From Sulfurovum sp. (GTDB lineage Bacteria; Campylobacterota; Campylobacteria; Campylobacterales; Sulfurovaceae), in the NCBI GenBank assembly GCA_003978375.1, contig QNZW01000148.1, positions 1 to 8,174 of the forward strand: DNA of 8,174 nt, read 5' to 3'. Made by a program: the position numbers and the translations under genes. Below, piece by piece: positions 1-6,669 of this stretch (position 1 is the stretch's first letter; every line of letters starts with the position of its first letter). The notes beneath the pieces were generated by a model, which did not search any database, was not told where the DNA came from, and saw only the letters and a program-made list of their open reading frames with translations.

Positions 1-403
1 ATCTACTAAAAGGAAGTTGTGCATTGAGTCTGACATTAAATTTATTGTTCTTTTTAGAATAAAAATAACTATTGAGACGTAAACGAATAAAAATATCTTT
101 TGTTTCATTTAAATATCTGCTATTTTGAAAAAATGAATCTATCTCTTTTTCTCTTGTATCAGGATGAAGTGGTTTGCTAACACAAGAAATATTTTTATCG
201 CCACTTAGCCACCGACTAATGGTAGTATCTAAATAGTAAGACCCACGTACTACTTTTTTTGAGACTGCATAATGCAAAGTATCAAAGATTGTGAGATTTG
301 TTTTTATGACAGTATCGTTTCTATCACTTTGAGCACAAGCAAAAGAGCTAAAGAGAAAGAGTATGATAACAATATACATTTTGAATGTTACAAAAAATGA
401 CAT
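1..403 (-). CDS. Exported protein of unknown function, 3' part missing (runs off left edge)
   Basis: An uninterrupted minus-strand reading frame begins with ATG at 403 and stays open to position 1, giving 134 codons with no stop. Residues 1-24 form a signal peptide: a hydrophobic stretch (residues 10-22, YIVIILFLFSSFA) followed by Ala-Cys-Ala, which suits signal peptidase I cleavage near residue 24. Cys23 makes a lipoprotein possible, but the lipobox is poor because it lacks Leu at -3. The mature part is polar. After about residue 103 it shows alternating hydrophobic and Arg/Asn/Lys residues (FIRLRLNSYFYS, then FNVRLNAQLPFSR) that resemble beta strands, so a periplasmic or outer-membrane location is plausible. 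The start at 403 is chosen because AAGGGAAGG lies just upstream. A second ATG at 379 (residue 9) would shorten the signal peptide. I do not recognise the family. It is divergent from the gene at 497. Confidence 0.75.
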   Translation of the reverse strand, partial: MSFFVTFKMYIVIILFLFSSFACAQSDRNDTVIKTNLTIFDTLHYAVSKKVVRGSYYLDTTISRWLSGDKNISCVSKPLHPDTREKEIDSFFQNSRYLNETKDIFIRLRLNSYFYSKKNNKFNVRLNAQLPFSR

Positions 404-430
404 AACCTTCCCTTTAAATATAAAAGTGTA

Positions 431-438
431 AGTATACT
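431..438. promoter_or_regulatory. Shared -10 region for divergent genes (palindromic AGTATACT)
   Basis: The 93-base gap 404-496 separates two divergent genes. It contains the 8-bp palindrome AGTATACT, which gives TATACT, one base from the -10 consensus, on both strands. Rightward transcription from it would leave an untranslated leader of about 50 bases before the gene at 497. Leftward transcription would leave about 20 bases before the start at 403. Another rightward candidate is TATATT at 464-469. No convincing -35 is seen, which is usual for sigma-70 promoters in Campylobacterota. The assignment is by inspection only. Confidence 0.4.
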
Positions 439-496
439 ATAGCATAGATAAAGTTTCTTTTGTTATATTCAAAATAAGATAAAATGAGGATTAAGT

Positions 497-946
497 ATGG
501 AAAACACTAGAAATGATGTAGCACAAAAGATAGAAAAATTTTATGAGAGAGTAGAAAAAAATATGAAAGAGGGCATGCCCTATCGTGATGCCATAGAAAT
601 GGCTGCTGTTGTTGAGGGTGGGTTTATTCCTGCAAAAGTTTCACAAGCTATGGTGAAATACCAAGAAGCTACCCATCCTCAGTCACATCTTTCACAAGAA
701 AAAGAGGTAGATGCTTTAGCACTTTTGAGTATGGGAGTGCTTTGGGACAATGAATACTTTATTCCTATTGCACCAGATAAAAATACATTGCTTGAAAATA
801 CTTTAGCAGAGTCTATCTATTTTATTATGAAATATGCGATGAAAGAGGATGCCTTAAATAAAGCACTTGAAGCAAACAAATTGAACAAGGGTGATGTGCG
901 CACACGCGAAAAAGCAATTATGCGTATCTTAAGTAGAATAGCCTAA
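497..946 (+). CDS. Conserved-looking hypothetical protein, 149 aa, soluble and helical
   Basis: The ATG at 497 is preceded by TGAGGA at 485-490 with a 6-base spacer, a good ribosome binding site, so the start is well supported. The product is highly charged, has no cysteine, no signal peptide and no membrane segment. Its N-terminal third (residues 5-45) is rich in Lys and Glu and looks helical. A more hydrophobic middle (about 72-92, ALALLSMGVLWDNEYFIPIA) is followed by a Leu/Ala/Lys-rich helical C-terminus ending in basic residues (RTREKAIMRILSRIA). I do not recognise a domain or catalytic motif. It is the only plus-strand gene in the window, has its own terminator, and converges on the sdh operon. 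A small cytoplasmic regulatory or structural protein is possible, but this is a guess. Codon use and base composition resemble the neighbours, with no sign of recent transfer. Confidence 0.85.
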   Translation: MENTRNDVAQKIEKFYERVEKNMKEGMPYRDAIEMAAVVEGGFIPAKVSQAMVKYQEATHPQSHLSQEKEVDALALLSMGVLWDNEYFIPIAPDKNTLLENTLAESIYFIMKYAMKEDALNKALEANKLNKGDVRTREKAIMRILSRIA

Positions 947-957
947 GATAATGTCAC

Positions 958-985
958 AAGGTCAAAAGTTGACCTTATGTTTTTT
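958..985 (+). terminator. Rho-independent terminator of the 149-aa gene
   Basis: AAGGTCAA (958-965) and TTGACCTT (969-976) form a perfect 8-bp stem with a 3-base loop. After a 3-base gap comes a run of six T (980-985). It starts 12 bases after the stop codon at 944-946. The T-run overlaps the TAA stop codon (986-984) of the convergent sdhE gene. On the minus strand the hairpin is followed by mixed sequence, so it should terminate rightward transcription much better than sdh transcription. Confidence 0.75.
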
Positions 986-1880
986 AAGAGGCTTGTGTAT
1001 AAAGATGTTTTGCTTTTTGTACGTGAAAATTGAGTCCTATCTCTTTTTCTGTACAGCCAAGTGCCAATGCAACCATTTGTGGCATATGTAACACAGGAAG
1101 TTCCATATCTCGTCCCATCACCTTAGCAATACTGTCTTGATAGGTATCCATTTTTAGATGACAAAGAGGACAAGGGGTTACCATGATATCTGCTGCATTG
1201 TCAATCGCATCAAGTAGGGCATTGCCTGAAAGTACTTCAGAACTATGATTATCTTGTAATTCTACATGAAAACCACAACATTTATTTTTGCTTTCATAGT
1301 TGATTGGGTTCCCTTCTAGTGCATCAATAAGATTGTCTAATGATGTAGGGTTATAAGGGTTTTCACCATTATTGGCTTCATCTTGTAATTCTGATGGTCT
1401 GATATTGTGACACCCATAAAATGGTGCAATATTGAGATGACTAAGAGGAACTTCTACTTTGTCTTTGATGTTTTCTAGTCCATATTCATCAATAAGCGTA
1501 TACAAAAAGTGTTTTATCTCAGAAGTTCCTTTGTATTCTAGTCCGACTTCTGCTAATTTTTCATTGACACGTGCTTTGAGATCTGGATCAGAGTCTAAGG
1601 CATGTTTTGTCATCAAAGAATTAAGCTGACAGGTATTACAAATAGTAATCATAGTAAGACCTAATTTCTCTGCATAACAAATATTACGTGCGTTAAGCAC
1701 ATGCGCCAAGAACTCATCAAAGTCTTGTAGATGACTTGCTCCACAGCAAGAGGCTTCTTCTAAAATCGTAATTTTAATACCCAATTTATCAGCTACTGCA
1801 AGTGTAGATGATAAAAGTTCAGGTGTGGACTGCTTTGCCGTACATCCTGTAAATAATGCATAATGTAATTGTGTGCTCAT
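984..1880 (-). CDS. sdhE: Type-E succinate:quinone/quinol:fumarate reductase, HdrB-like CCG-domain subunit (SdhE/MfrE)
   Basis: This is the third subunit of the complex. It replaces the haem-bearing membrane anchor of classical complex II. It belongs to the cysteine-rich CCG family shared with subunit B of CoB-CoM heterodisulfide reductase and GlpC. Two cysteine motifs are complete: Cys13, Cys45-Cys46-Gly47, Cys81-x2-Cys84, and Cys157, Cys201-Cys202-Gly203, Cys237-x2-Cys240. In related proteins such motifs bind unusual iron-sulfur clusters; here the role would be electron transfer between SdhB and the menaquinone pool. There is no transmembrane helix, so membrane contact is probably through amphipathic surfaces, an inference from the family. 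The start at 1880 has GGAGAG 4 bases upstream. The gap to sdhB is 9 bases and the AGG of the binding site overlaps the sdhB stop, suggesting translational coupling. It is also named sdhC or mfrE in relatives and is unrelated to the E. coli flavinylation factor SdhE. Automatic annotation may call it heterodisulfide reductase subunit B. Confidence 0.9.
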   Translation of the reverse strand: MSTQLHYALFTGCTAKQSTPELLSSTLAVADKLGIKITILEEASCCGASHLQDFDEFLAHVLNARNICYAEKLGLTMITICNTCQLNSLMTKHALDSDPDLKARVNEKLAEVGLEYKGTSEIKHFLYTLIDEYGLENIKDKVEVPLSHLNIAPFYGCHNIRPSELQDEANNGENPYNPTSLDNLIDALEGNPINYESKNKCCGFHVELQDNHSSEVLSGNALLDAIDNAADIMVTPCPLCHLKMDTYQDSIAKVMGRDMELPVLHMPQMVALALGCTEKEIGLNFHVQKAKHLYTQAS

Positions 1881-1889
1881 CTTCTCTCC

Positions 1890-2879
1890 TTACAGTGTAT
1901 GGGTTTGTGAAATTTCAATAAGTTTTTGAACTTCATCAAGATTTTTAATTTTAGGTACAGAATCAATAAATGGTATACCTGAATGCCAATGAATCTTACC
2001 CGATTTCATCATATCAATAGCAGTACCTAGATGTTTAAACATACCTAAATAACCTTCAGAATAAAGTACAATATCTGCTTCATCCAAGAGACCATATTTT
2101 TTAATACTTCTTACAAAGCCTTCTGCATGACGTGTAGCAACATTGCTCTCAGCCGTACCAGCAACAAATTCCATATTGTGGAGTTTTGTAATCTTTTCAA
2201 TAGGATTAATGTCTTTTGGACAGGCTTGTGCACACTCAAAACATTTTACACAATTCCATACACCTTGTCCCATAGCACCTGTAATTTCAAGACGTTCTTT
2301 AGAAGCCTCATCTCTTGGGTCTACAGTAAATCGATACGCCGAATTAAAGGCAGCAGGCCCTAAAAAGTCTGGATTTACTTCCACAGCTGGACATGAGTAA
2401 TAACATAAACCACACTGAATACAAAGATCTGAATCTAAAAAGTTATTAAAATCTGCAATACTTTGTTTTGTTTCATGCTCTGGATGTGGATCAACATCTG
2501 TAACGACATAAGGTAACACGGTATCATGCTTTTTCCAAAAGTCTTCTTTGTCTATAATCATATCTTTTACAGCACGTTTTTTACTTTGTGGTTCTATAAC
2601 CAACTCATCACCAAAAAGTGCAACAAGCTCTAAAGCATTTTGCTTACATGCAAGTGTCGCTTTGCCATTGACTTTAATGCCACACGCACCACAAATACCA
2701 TGACGACAACTTCGGCGGTATGAAAAGCTTCCATCATGTTCCCATTTTATACGGTTAAGAAGGTCAAGAATAAGCTCATCTTTACCTACTTCCATTTCAT
2801 AGTGTTTATAGTATGGAAGGTAGTCTGTCTCAGCATTAAACCTAAATGTTTTTAAGGTTATTTTTTTAGTTTTATTCAT
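1890..2879 (-). CDS. sdhB: Succinate dehydrogenase/fumarate reductase iron-sulfur subunit
   Basis: The 329-residue iron-sulfur subunit passes electrons between the FAD of SdhA and the quinone module. The N-terminal ferredoxin domain binds [2Fe-2S] through Cys58, Cys63, Cys66 and Cys78 (SCRHGICGACG, then LACK). The C-terminal domain has CIQCGLCYYSCP (Cys153, 156, 159, 163) and CVKCFECAQACP (Cys210, 213, 216, 220). Cys153/156/159/220 should hold the [4Fe-4S] cluster and Cys163/210/216 the third cluster. Cys213 is extra compared with E. coli FrdB/SdhB and supplies a fourth ligand, so the third cluster may be [4Fe-4S] instead of [3Fe-4S]. The protein is longer than the roughly 240-residue E. coli subunits: a tail of about 90 residues follows the last cysteines. 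The start at 2879 has a near-perfect AGGAGGT that overlaps the TAG stop of sdhA, with a 9-base gap. Confidence 0.95.
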   Translation of the reverse strand: MNKTKKITLKTFRFNAETDYLPYYKHYEMEVGKDELILDLLNRIKWEHDGSFSYRRSCRHGICGACGIKVNGKATLACKQNALELVALFGDELVIEPQSKKRAVKDMIIDKEDFWKKHDTVLPYVVTDVDPHPEHETKQSIADFNNFLDSDLCIQCGLCYYSCPAVEVNPDFLGPAAFNSAYRFTVDPRDEASKERLEITGAMGQGVWNCVKCFECAQACPKDINPIEKITKLHNMEFVAGTAESNVATRHAEGFVRSIKKYGLLDEADIVLYSEGYLGMFKHLGTAIDMMKSGKIHWHSGIPFIDSVPKIKNLDEVQKLIEISQTHTL

Positions 2880-2888
2880 TATGACCTC

Positions 2889-4619
2889 CTAATATGTTCT
2901 TTCTTTTGGTTCAAACTTACCAAGTGTAACATCGCCCCATTCTGTTGTTATATTAAACGCTTTATCCATCGTTGCATAGGTATGCTTTAAAAAGTTTGCA
3001 TCATCTCTATTTGGGAAATCTTCACGGTAATGTCCACCACGACTCTCTTCGCGGGTAAGTGCACCTACGACTACAAATTTTGCAGACTCCAACATATGTC
3101 CGAGTTCTATAGCCTCTTGTAAATCAGTGTTAAAGGTATCTGATTTATCATCAATATAAATGTCTTTAAAGCGTACCAAAAGGTCATCAATGAGTTCTAA
3201 TTGTTTTGTCAAGGATGCTTTGGTTCTAAAGACTCCTGCATCAGCAGTCATACCAATTTGAAGTGCTTCTCTAAGTTTTGGTACAGACTCTTTTCCATTA
3301 GATGTTTTAATGCTATGTATTTCTTGTATCATTGTGTCTGCATCACTTGTTGTTGCAGGACGTAGCTCGATGCCTTCATCAAGTGCTTTTATCATATTCT
3401 CACCAGCATGCCTACCAAAAAGCAGTGCCTCTAAGACAGAGTTTGCCCCAAGACGGTTTGCTCCATGTACAGAAACACAAGCACACTCTCCTGCCGCATA
3501 AAAGCCTTCTACCAAGTCACCGTTAGCATTTTTTTGTACTTGACAGTCAATATTTGTAGGTATACCACCCATAGAATAGTGTGCAGTTGCAGAGATGTGT
3601 ATAGGCTCTTTAAGCATATCTTGTCCTTGGAAAGCAATGGCAAGTTCACGAAGCTCCGGTAGACGGGTTAAAATAATTTCTGGGTCTAGGTGTGTTAGGT
3701 CGATATTGACTGATTGACCATCCTTTCCTACACCACGTCCTTGACGTACCTCTTCCATAATAGCACGACTTACAACATCTCTACTTGCAAGTTCCATAGC
3801 ATTAGGTGCATATTTTGTCATAAATCTTTCACCCTCAGAGTTAAACAGACGTCCACCTTCTCCACGAGCAGCTTCTGAGATAAGTACACCTGACCCACCC
3901 AAACCACTTGGATGGAACTGTACAAATTCCATATCTTCTAGTGGTAAGCCATGACGTGCTACAATAGAAAGAGAATCACCTGTATTGGCATGGGCGTTTG
4001 AATTAAACCTAAACAGTCTTCCATTCCCGCCTGTAGCAAACATGGTTACTTTTGCATTAAATATAGCAGGTTGTGTATTGCTAATGTCATAAGCAACAAC
4101 ACCCGATACTTTGCCATCTTTATAAATAAGATCACCTGCGTACCATTCATCAAAAACTTCGATTCCTGCACGGTCTGCTTGTTCATAAATTGTTTGAAGC
4201 AGTGTAAGACCTGTTCTGTCTTTCGCATAACATGCACGAGGTTGAGACTGTCCACCAAAAGGACGTATAGCAATATCTCCCTCTTTGTCACGTGAAAACA
4301 CAGCACCCATTCTCTCTGCCCATCTAATGGTCTCAGGGGCTTTGGTACACATTAATTCTACACAATCTTGGTCTGCAAGGTAGTCAGAACCTTTTACCGT
4401 ATCAAATTCATGTAATTCAGTAGAATCCTCTTTCCCTAGTGCTGCATTAATCCCTCCTTGTGCCGCACCAGAGTGAGAACGCAAAGGTTGGAGTTTCGTA
4501 ATAACAGCAGTTCTTTTCCCTGCCTCAGTAAGCTCTTTAGCTGCTGCCAAACCAGCCAAACCAGAACCTACAATCACAGCATCGTATTCATAGATTTTAA
4601 TATCTGAGTTTTTACTCAT
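2889..4619 (-). CDS. sdhA: Succinate dehydrogenase/fumarate reductase flavoprotein subunit
   Basis: The catalytic subunit interconverts succinate and fumarate at a covalently bound FAD. Residues 12-45 form the dinucleotide-binding fold with Gly18-x-Gly20-x2-Gly23. His49 in [10 protein letters not shown] is the expected FAD-linking histidine. Substrate-site residues of the family are present: His236 (QFHPSG), Glu249/Arg252 (SEAARGEGG), Arg280/Arg285 region, His348 (HYSMGG) and Arg389 (GANRLGANS). At 576 residues it has normal length. Gln54 occupies the position that is Gln in E. coli SdhA and Glu in FrdA, hinting at succinate oxidation, but direction cannot be fixed from this. There is no twin-arginine signal peptide, so it is cytoplasmic, unlike MfrA of Wolinella and Campylobacter. 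It is first in the sdhA-sdhB-sdhE operon. The ATG at 4619 has AAAAGGA about 9 bases upstream. A three-codon frame (ATG at 4627) ends in a TGA overlapping this start. Confidence 0.96.
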   Translation of the reverse strand: MSKNSDIKIYEYDAVIVGSGLAGLAAAKELTEAGKRTAVITKLQPLRSHSGAAQGGINAALGKEDSTELHEFDTVKGSDYLADQDCVELMCTKAPETIRWAERMGAVFSRDKEGDIAIRPFGGQSQPRACYAKDRTGLTLLQTIYEQADRAGIEVFDEWYAGDLIYKDGKVSGVVAYDISNTQPAIFNAKVTMFATGGNGRLFRFNSNAHANTGDSLSIVARHGLPLEDMEFVQFHPSGLGGSGVLISEAARGEGGRLFNSEGERFMTKYAPNAMELASRDVVSRAIMEEVRQGRGVGKDGQSVNIDLTHLDPEIILTRLPELRELAIAFQGQDMLKEPIHISATAHYSMGGIPTNIDCQVQKNANGDLVEGFYAAGECACVSVHGANRLGANSVLEALLFGRHAGENMIKALDEGIELRPATTSDADTMIQEIHSIKTSNGKESVPKLREALQIGMTADAGVFRTKASLTKQLELIDDLLVRFKDIYIDDKSDTFNTDLQEAIELGHMLESAKFVVVGALTREESRGGHYREDFPNRDDANFLKHTYATMDKAFNITTEWGDVTLGKFEPKERTY

Positions 4620-4652
4620 AGAACCATATCCTTTTGTTTACAAATTGAGTTT

Positions 4653-4658
4653 ATTATA
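4653..4658 (-). promoter_or_regulatory. -10 box of the sdhABE operon
   Basis: The minus strand reads TATAAT here, a perfect -10 consensus. Transcription would begin near 4646 and leave a leader of about 27 bases before the sdhA start at 4619. No clear -35 hexamer lies at the usual distance; upstream is AT-rich with T- and A-tracts. It is the only strong -10 match in the 179-base gap 4620-4798. Confidence 0.5.
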
Positions 4659-4733
4659 TCGGTATTAAGTTAAAATAATTCTATTTTTTTATGAAAAAAG
4701 AAAAAGAAAATAAGGAGTGCTACTAATAGGAAA

Positions 4734-4751
4734 ATGGAACAAAAGTTCCAT
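4734..4751 (-). terminator. Hairpin after the lipoprotein gene, possible weak terminator
   Basis: ATGGAAC (4734-4740) and GTTCCAT (4745-4751) form a perfect 7-bp stem with a 4-base loop. It lies about 48 bases past the stop codon of the minus-strand lipoprotein gene and about 75 bases upstream of the sdhA -10. On the minus strand it is followed by only three more T (4733-4731) and then CC, so it is a weak intrinsic terminator at best. An adjoining near-palindrome, ATAAGCAATTGCCTTAT (4750-4766), could extend the structure. Confidence 0.4.
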
Positions 4752-4798
4752 AAGCAATTGCCTTATAAAAAATGTGCATTTTCTATGACATATTTGGC

Positions 4799-5152
4799 TT
4801 AAAGTGGGTGAATAATCTTATCACCTACGGCATATATTTTACAGGTTGACTCGGCTGTACGTTTATAAGCGTTACATTTTTTTATAGCCATTTTATTTGC
4901 TTTTGCTTGTGTTTTGGCATGAAATGAGTAGCCTATACTACATTTACCCATACTATCAATACTTACTGCTATTGCTTTGTATTTTTTGAATGTTTTATAT
5001 TTTGTATTGTAAAGATCGTTTACATATTGTATGCTCTGATTTTTATAAGATGTATACATTTTTTGATTTTTTGTTTGAGATCCCTTGTCTGCGCAAGATA
5101 CTAAACCTATGAGACTTATGGTGATTACAAATGTACTAAAAATTGATTTCAT
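4799..5152 (-). CDS. Small lipoprotein of unknown function, 117 aa (DUF4189-like C-terminus)
   Basis: Residues 1-20 are a lipoprotein signal peptide: MKS, a hydrophobic core (IFSTFVITISLIGL), then the lipobox LVSC with Cys20 as the lipidated residue. Ala at +2 does not give the Asp inner-membrane retention signal known from E. coli, so outer-membrane placement is possible. After a Lys/Tyr-rich linker (21-57), residues 58-113 form a compact domain, with KAIAVS, GYS, an alanine/lysine helix with Cys93, and Cys104-KIYAVGDKII. This pattern recalls small periplasmic domains such as DUF4189, where paired cysteines form a disulfide, but the match is from memory and not searched. Cys71, Cys93 and Cys104 are the mature-domain cysteines. 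The start at 5152 has AAGGGG 6 bases upstream. It has its own promoter and appears monocistronic between the trpB and sdh operons. Confidence 0.8.
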   Translation of the reverse strand: MKSIFSTFVITISLIGLVSCADKGSQTKNQKMYTSYKNQSIQYVNDLYNTKYKTFKKYKAIAVSIDSMGKCSIGYSFHAKTQAKANKMAIKKCNAYKRTAESTCKIYAVGDKIIHPL

Positions 5153-5183
5153 TTTTTCCCCTTTTCTTTATGAAATGATATTT

Positions 5184-5189
5184 ATTATA
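5184..5189 (-). promoter_or_regulatory. -10 box of the small lipoprotein gene
   Basis: The minus strand reads TATAAT, a perfect -10 consensus, preceded by a run of six T and one G. Start of transcription would be near 5177, about 25 bases before the ATG at 5152. No standard -35 is visible; a 16-bp palindrome lies where a -35 box would be. Confidence 0.5.
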
Positions 5190-5207
5190 CAAAAAATAGA
5201 TAAAAGT

Positions 5208-5223
5208 TAATAGATATCTATTA
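5208..5223. repeat. 16-bp perfect palindrome overlapping the tcdA stop codon
   Basis: TAATAGATATCTATTA is a perfect inverted repeat with no spacer. It includes the TAA stop of tcdA (5223-5221) and lies 19 to 34 bases upstream of the TATAAT box of the lipoprotein gene, that is at about -31 to -46. A loopless palindrome is a poor terminator, although a T-rich stretch follows it on the minus strand. A binding site for a dimeric regulator is the alternative. AT-rich composition raises the chance of coincidence. Confidence 0.4.
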
Positions 5224-5862
5224 TTTTGATGAGAGTATTTTTTTAATTGCTTCAGAACAAATAGTTAATCCAAATGCACCAGTAACCCCTACAAAAGAGC
5301 CCTTTTCTTTACATTTGTCTTCCTCTGGAGAGAAAACAACTGTGAAATTTCTATCAAATTTAGCTTTTTTAAGTTCATTGCGTATTTTACGTGCAAGGGC
5401 ATCTCCATGGGTTTTCCAAATAGAAGAAACCTCTATCTTATTGGTCTCATAACGTTTGGCAGATCCCACAGACATAATAAGTTTTTTATAACATTTTTTG
5501 GCTACTTCTATCTTTACTTTGGTAGTATCTGCTGCATCTATAATAATATCATAAGGTGCAAAATCAAAATGCTCTACCCAAGCCATATTCATCTGTTGAT
5601 GTATTGTATGTATTTCAGGATAGAGTTTGGACAATGTTTCTATTTTACTTTCGCCTACAGCATCAGAACCTATTTGTCTATTACGATTGCTTTCATCATA
5701 GATATCGTAATCTACAATAGTAATATGAGAAACACCAGAACGATACAAGCAGTCTAAAGCATATGATCCTACGCCACCCACACCCAATATAAGTATTTTA
5801 GAAGCTTGTATTTTTTTAAAATTCTCTTCACCAAAGAGCATTTTGCAACGTTCAAATCGCAT
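5221..5862 (-). CDS. tcdA: TcdA-like tRNA threonylcarbamoyladenosine dehydratase (ThiF/E1-like family)
   Basis: TcdA uses ATP to cyclise the N6-threonylcarbamoyl group of t6A37 in ANN-decoding tRNAs, giving ct6A. The N-terminus RFERCKMLFGEENF aligns with the RFxxxxxLxGE opening of this subgroup. A Rossmann ATP-binding loop follows, Gly27-x-Gly29-Gly30-x-Gly32-Ser33, then Asp51 at the end of the second strand, the NRQ motif (Asn61-Arg62-Gln63), and DAAD around 109-112. The C-terminal segment KIRNELKK...FTVVFSPEE...GSFVGVTGAFGL is typical of TcdA and separates it from ThiF and MoeB. No zinc-binding CxxC pairs of MoeB/ThiF are seen. At 213 residues it is shorter than E. coli TcdA (about 268), lacking the C-terminal extension. 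The ATG at 5862 directly follows the surE TAG stop with no gap and no clear binding site, so translation is probably coupled to surE. It is the last gene of trpB-surE-tcdA. Confidence 0.85.
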   Translation of the reverse strand: MRFERCKMLFGEENFKKIQASKILILGVGGVGSYALDCLYRSGVSHITIVDYDIYDESNRNRQIGSDAVGESKIETLSKLYPEIHTIHQQMNMAWVEHFDFAPYDIIIDAADTTKVKIEVAKKCYKKLIMSVGSAKRYETNKIEVSSIWKTHGDALARKIRNELKKAKFDRNFTVVFSPEEDKCKEKGSFVGVTGAFGLTICSEAIKKILSSK

Positions 5863-6648
5863 CTATGTTTCTAACCAATGACTTAAATTTTCTAAATCAG
5901 CATATGAGGTCATATCTAATTGTATAGGTGTGATAGATACGTATCCTTCATTGATTGCTTCAAAGTCTGTAATTTCACCTTTAGTATCCATCCATTCCAG
6001 TCTTGGTAGTCCTATCCAATAATACTCTTTGCCTCTTGGATTATGATGCACTTCGGCATGAAATCCATATTTTTTATTACCTGCACGTGTGACTTTGAAT
6101 CCCTTACATTGATTTGCAGAAATAGGAGGAATATTGACATTTAAAAATTTTCTTTCAGGGAGAGGAAAGTGACCTTCAAATATTTTTTGTACCAAAGTAA
6201 CAATACTTTGTTTGGCAAGTGAATATCCATAGGTATCAATAGTTTGGGCATTGTGATTATATACTTGTGAAATTGCAATGGCTGGAATGCCTTGCAAAAC
6301 AGCCTCCATTGCAGCAGATGCTGTACCAGAATATGTAATGTCCTCACCCATATTTGCACCTATATTAATACCAGAGATAACAATATCAGGTTTATTGTCT
6401 GTATCAAAAAGTTTATTGAGTGCAAGAAAAATGCAATCCGTAGGTGTGCCATCATCCAGTTTGTAAAAGTGCTCTTTTATCTCTACAAAATGTAAAGGGC
6501 GTGTGAGGGTAAGTGAGTGTCCACAAGCAGATTTTTCTGTAGTGGGTGCGACAATGGTTACTTTGCCAAAAGGGCTCAGTGCTTCAGCCAGTGCCAAAAG
6601 TCCTTCAGACTCATAACCATCATCATTGGTAATTAAAATATGTTTCAT
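5863..6648 (-). CDS. surE: 5'/3'-nucleotidase SurE
   Basis: SurE is a metal-dependent phosphatase that dephosphorylates nucleoside 5'- and 3'-monophosphates, and in some species short polyphosphate, in the cytoplasm. The family's metal site is intact: Asp9-Asp10 in ILITNDDGY, Ser40 in EKSACGHS, and Asn95 in SGINIGAN. Also typical are the TPTDC segment (68-72) and the YSGTASAAMEA helix (106-116). The 261-residue length is normal. The ATG at 6648 lies 21 bases after the trpB stop. Only a weak AAAGAA precedes it, so it probably depends on read-through of the trpB message. The stop codon abuts the start of tcdA. Nothing is missing or out of place in the sequence. Confidence 0.96.
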   Translation of the reverse strand: MKHILITNDDGYESEGLLALAEALSPFGKVTIVAPTTEKSACGHSLTLTRPLHFVEIKEHFYKLDDGTPTDCIFLALNKLFDTDNKPDIVISGINIGANMGEDITYSGTASAAMEAVLQGIPAIAISQVYNHNAQTIDTYGYSLAKQSIVTLVQKIFEGHFPLPERKFLNVNIPPISANQCKGFKVTRAGNKKYGFHAEVHHNPRGKEYYWIGLPRLEWMDTKGEITDFEAINEGYVSITPIQLDMTSYADLENLSHWLET

Positions 6649-6669
6649 TGTTTTTCTTTAAAATTTATT

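Noticed and set aside
984..1880. Heterodisulfide reductase subunit B of a methanogen-type or HdrABC complex
   Set aside because: No hdrA or hdrC neighbours; the gene is the third member of a tight sdhA-sdhB operon, so it is the type-E complex II subunit.
2127..2400. Plus-strand open frames inside sdhB
   Set aside because: They are antisense shadows of a well-supported iron-sulfur gene, without ribosome binding sites or recognisable domains.
3310..4306. Several short frames on both strands within sdhA
   Set aside because: All overlap the sdhA coding frame, have low-complexity translations and no start signals.
4691..4726. 11-codon plus-strand frame (starting MKKEKENKE) in the gap upstream of sdhA
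   Set aside because: No ribosome binding site, low-complexity A-rich sequence, and no sign of a promoter for it.
5407..5757. 116-codon plus-strand frame opposite tcdA
   Set aside because: Antisense to a recognised gene; no binding site, and its composition is that expected from the reverse complement of an AT-rich gene.
5221..5862. ThiF or MoeB (thiamine or molybdopterin sulfur-carrier activation)
   Set aside because: The RFxxxxxLxGE start and the KIRNELKK...VFSPEE segment are TcdA features, the MoeB zinc CxxC pairs are absent, and no thi or moa genes are near.
6141..6495. Short frames on both strands within surE
   Set aside because: Shadows of the intact surE frame, with no independent support.
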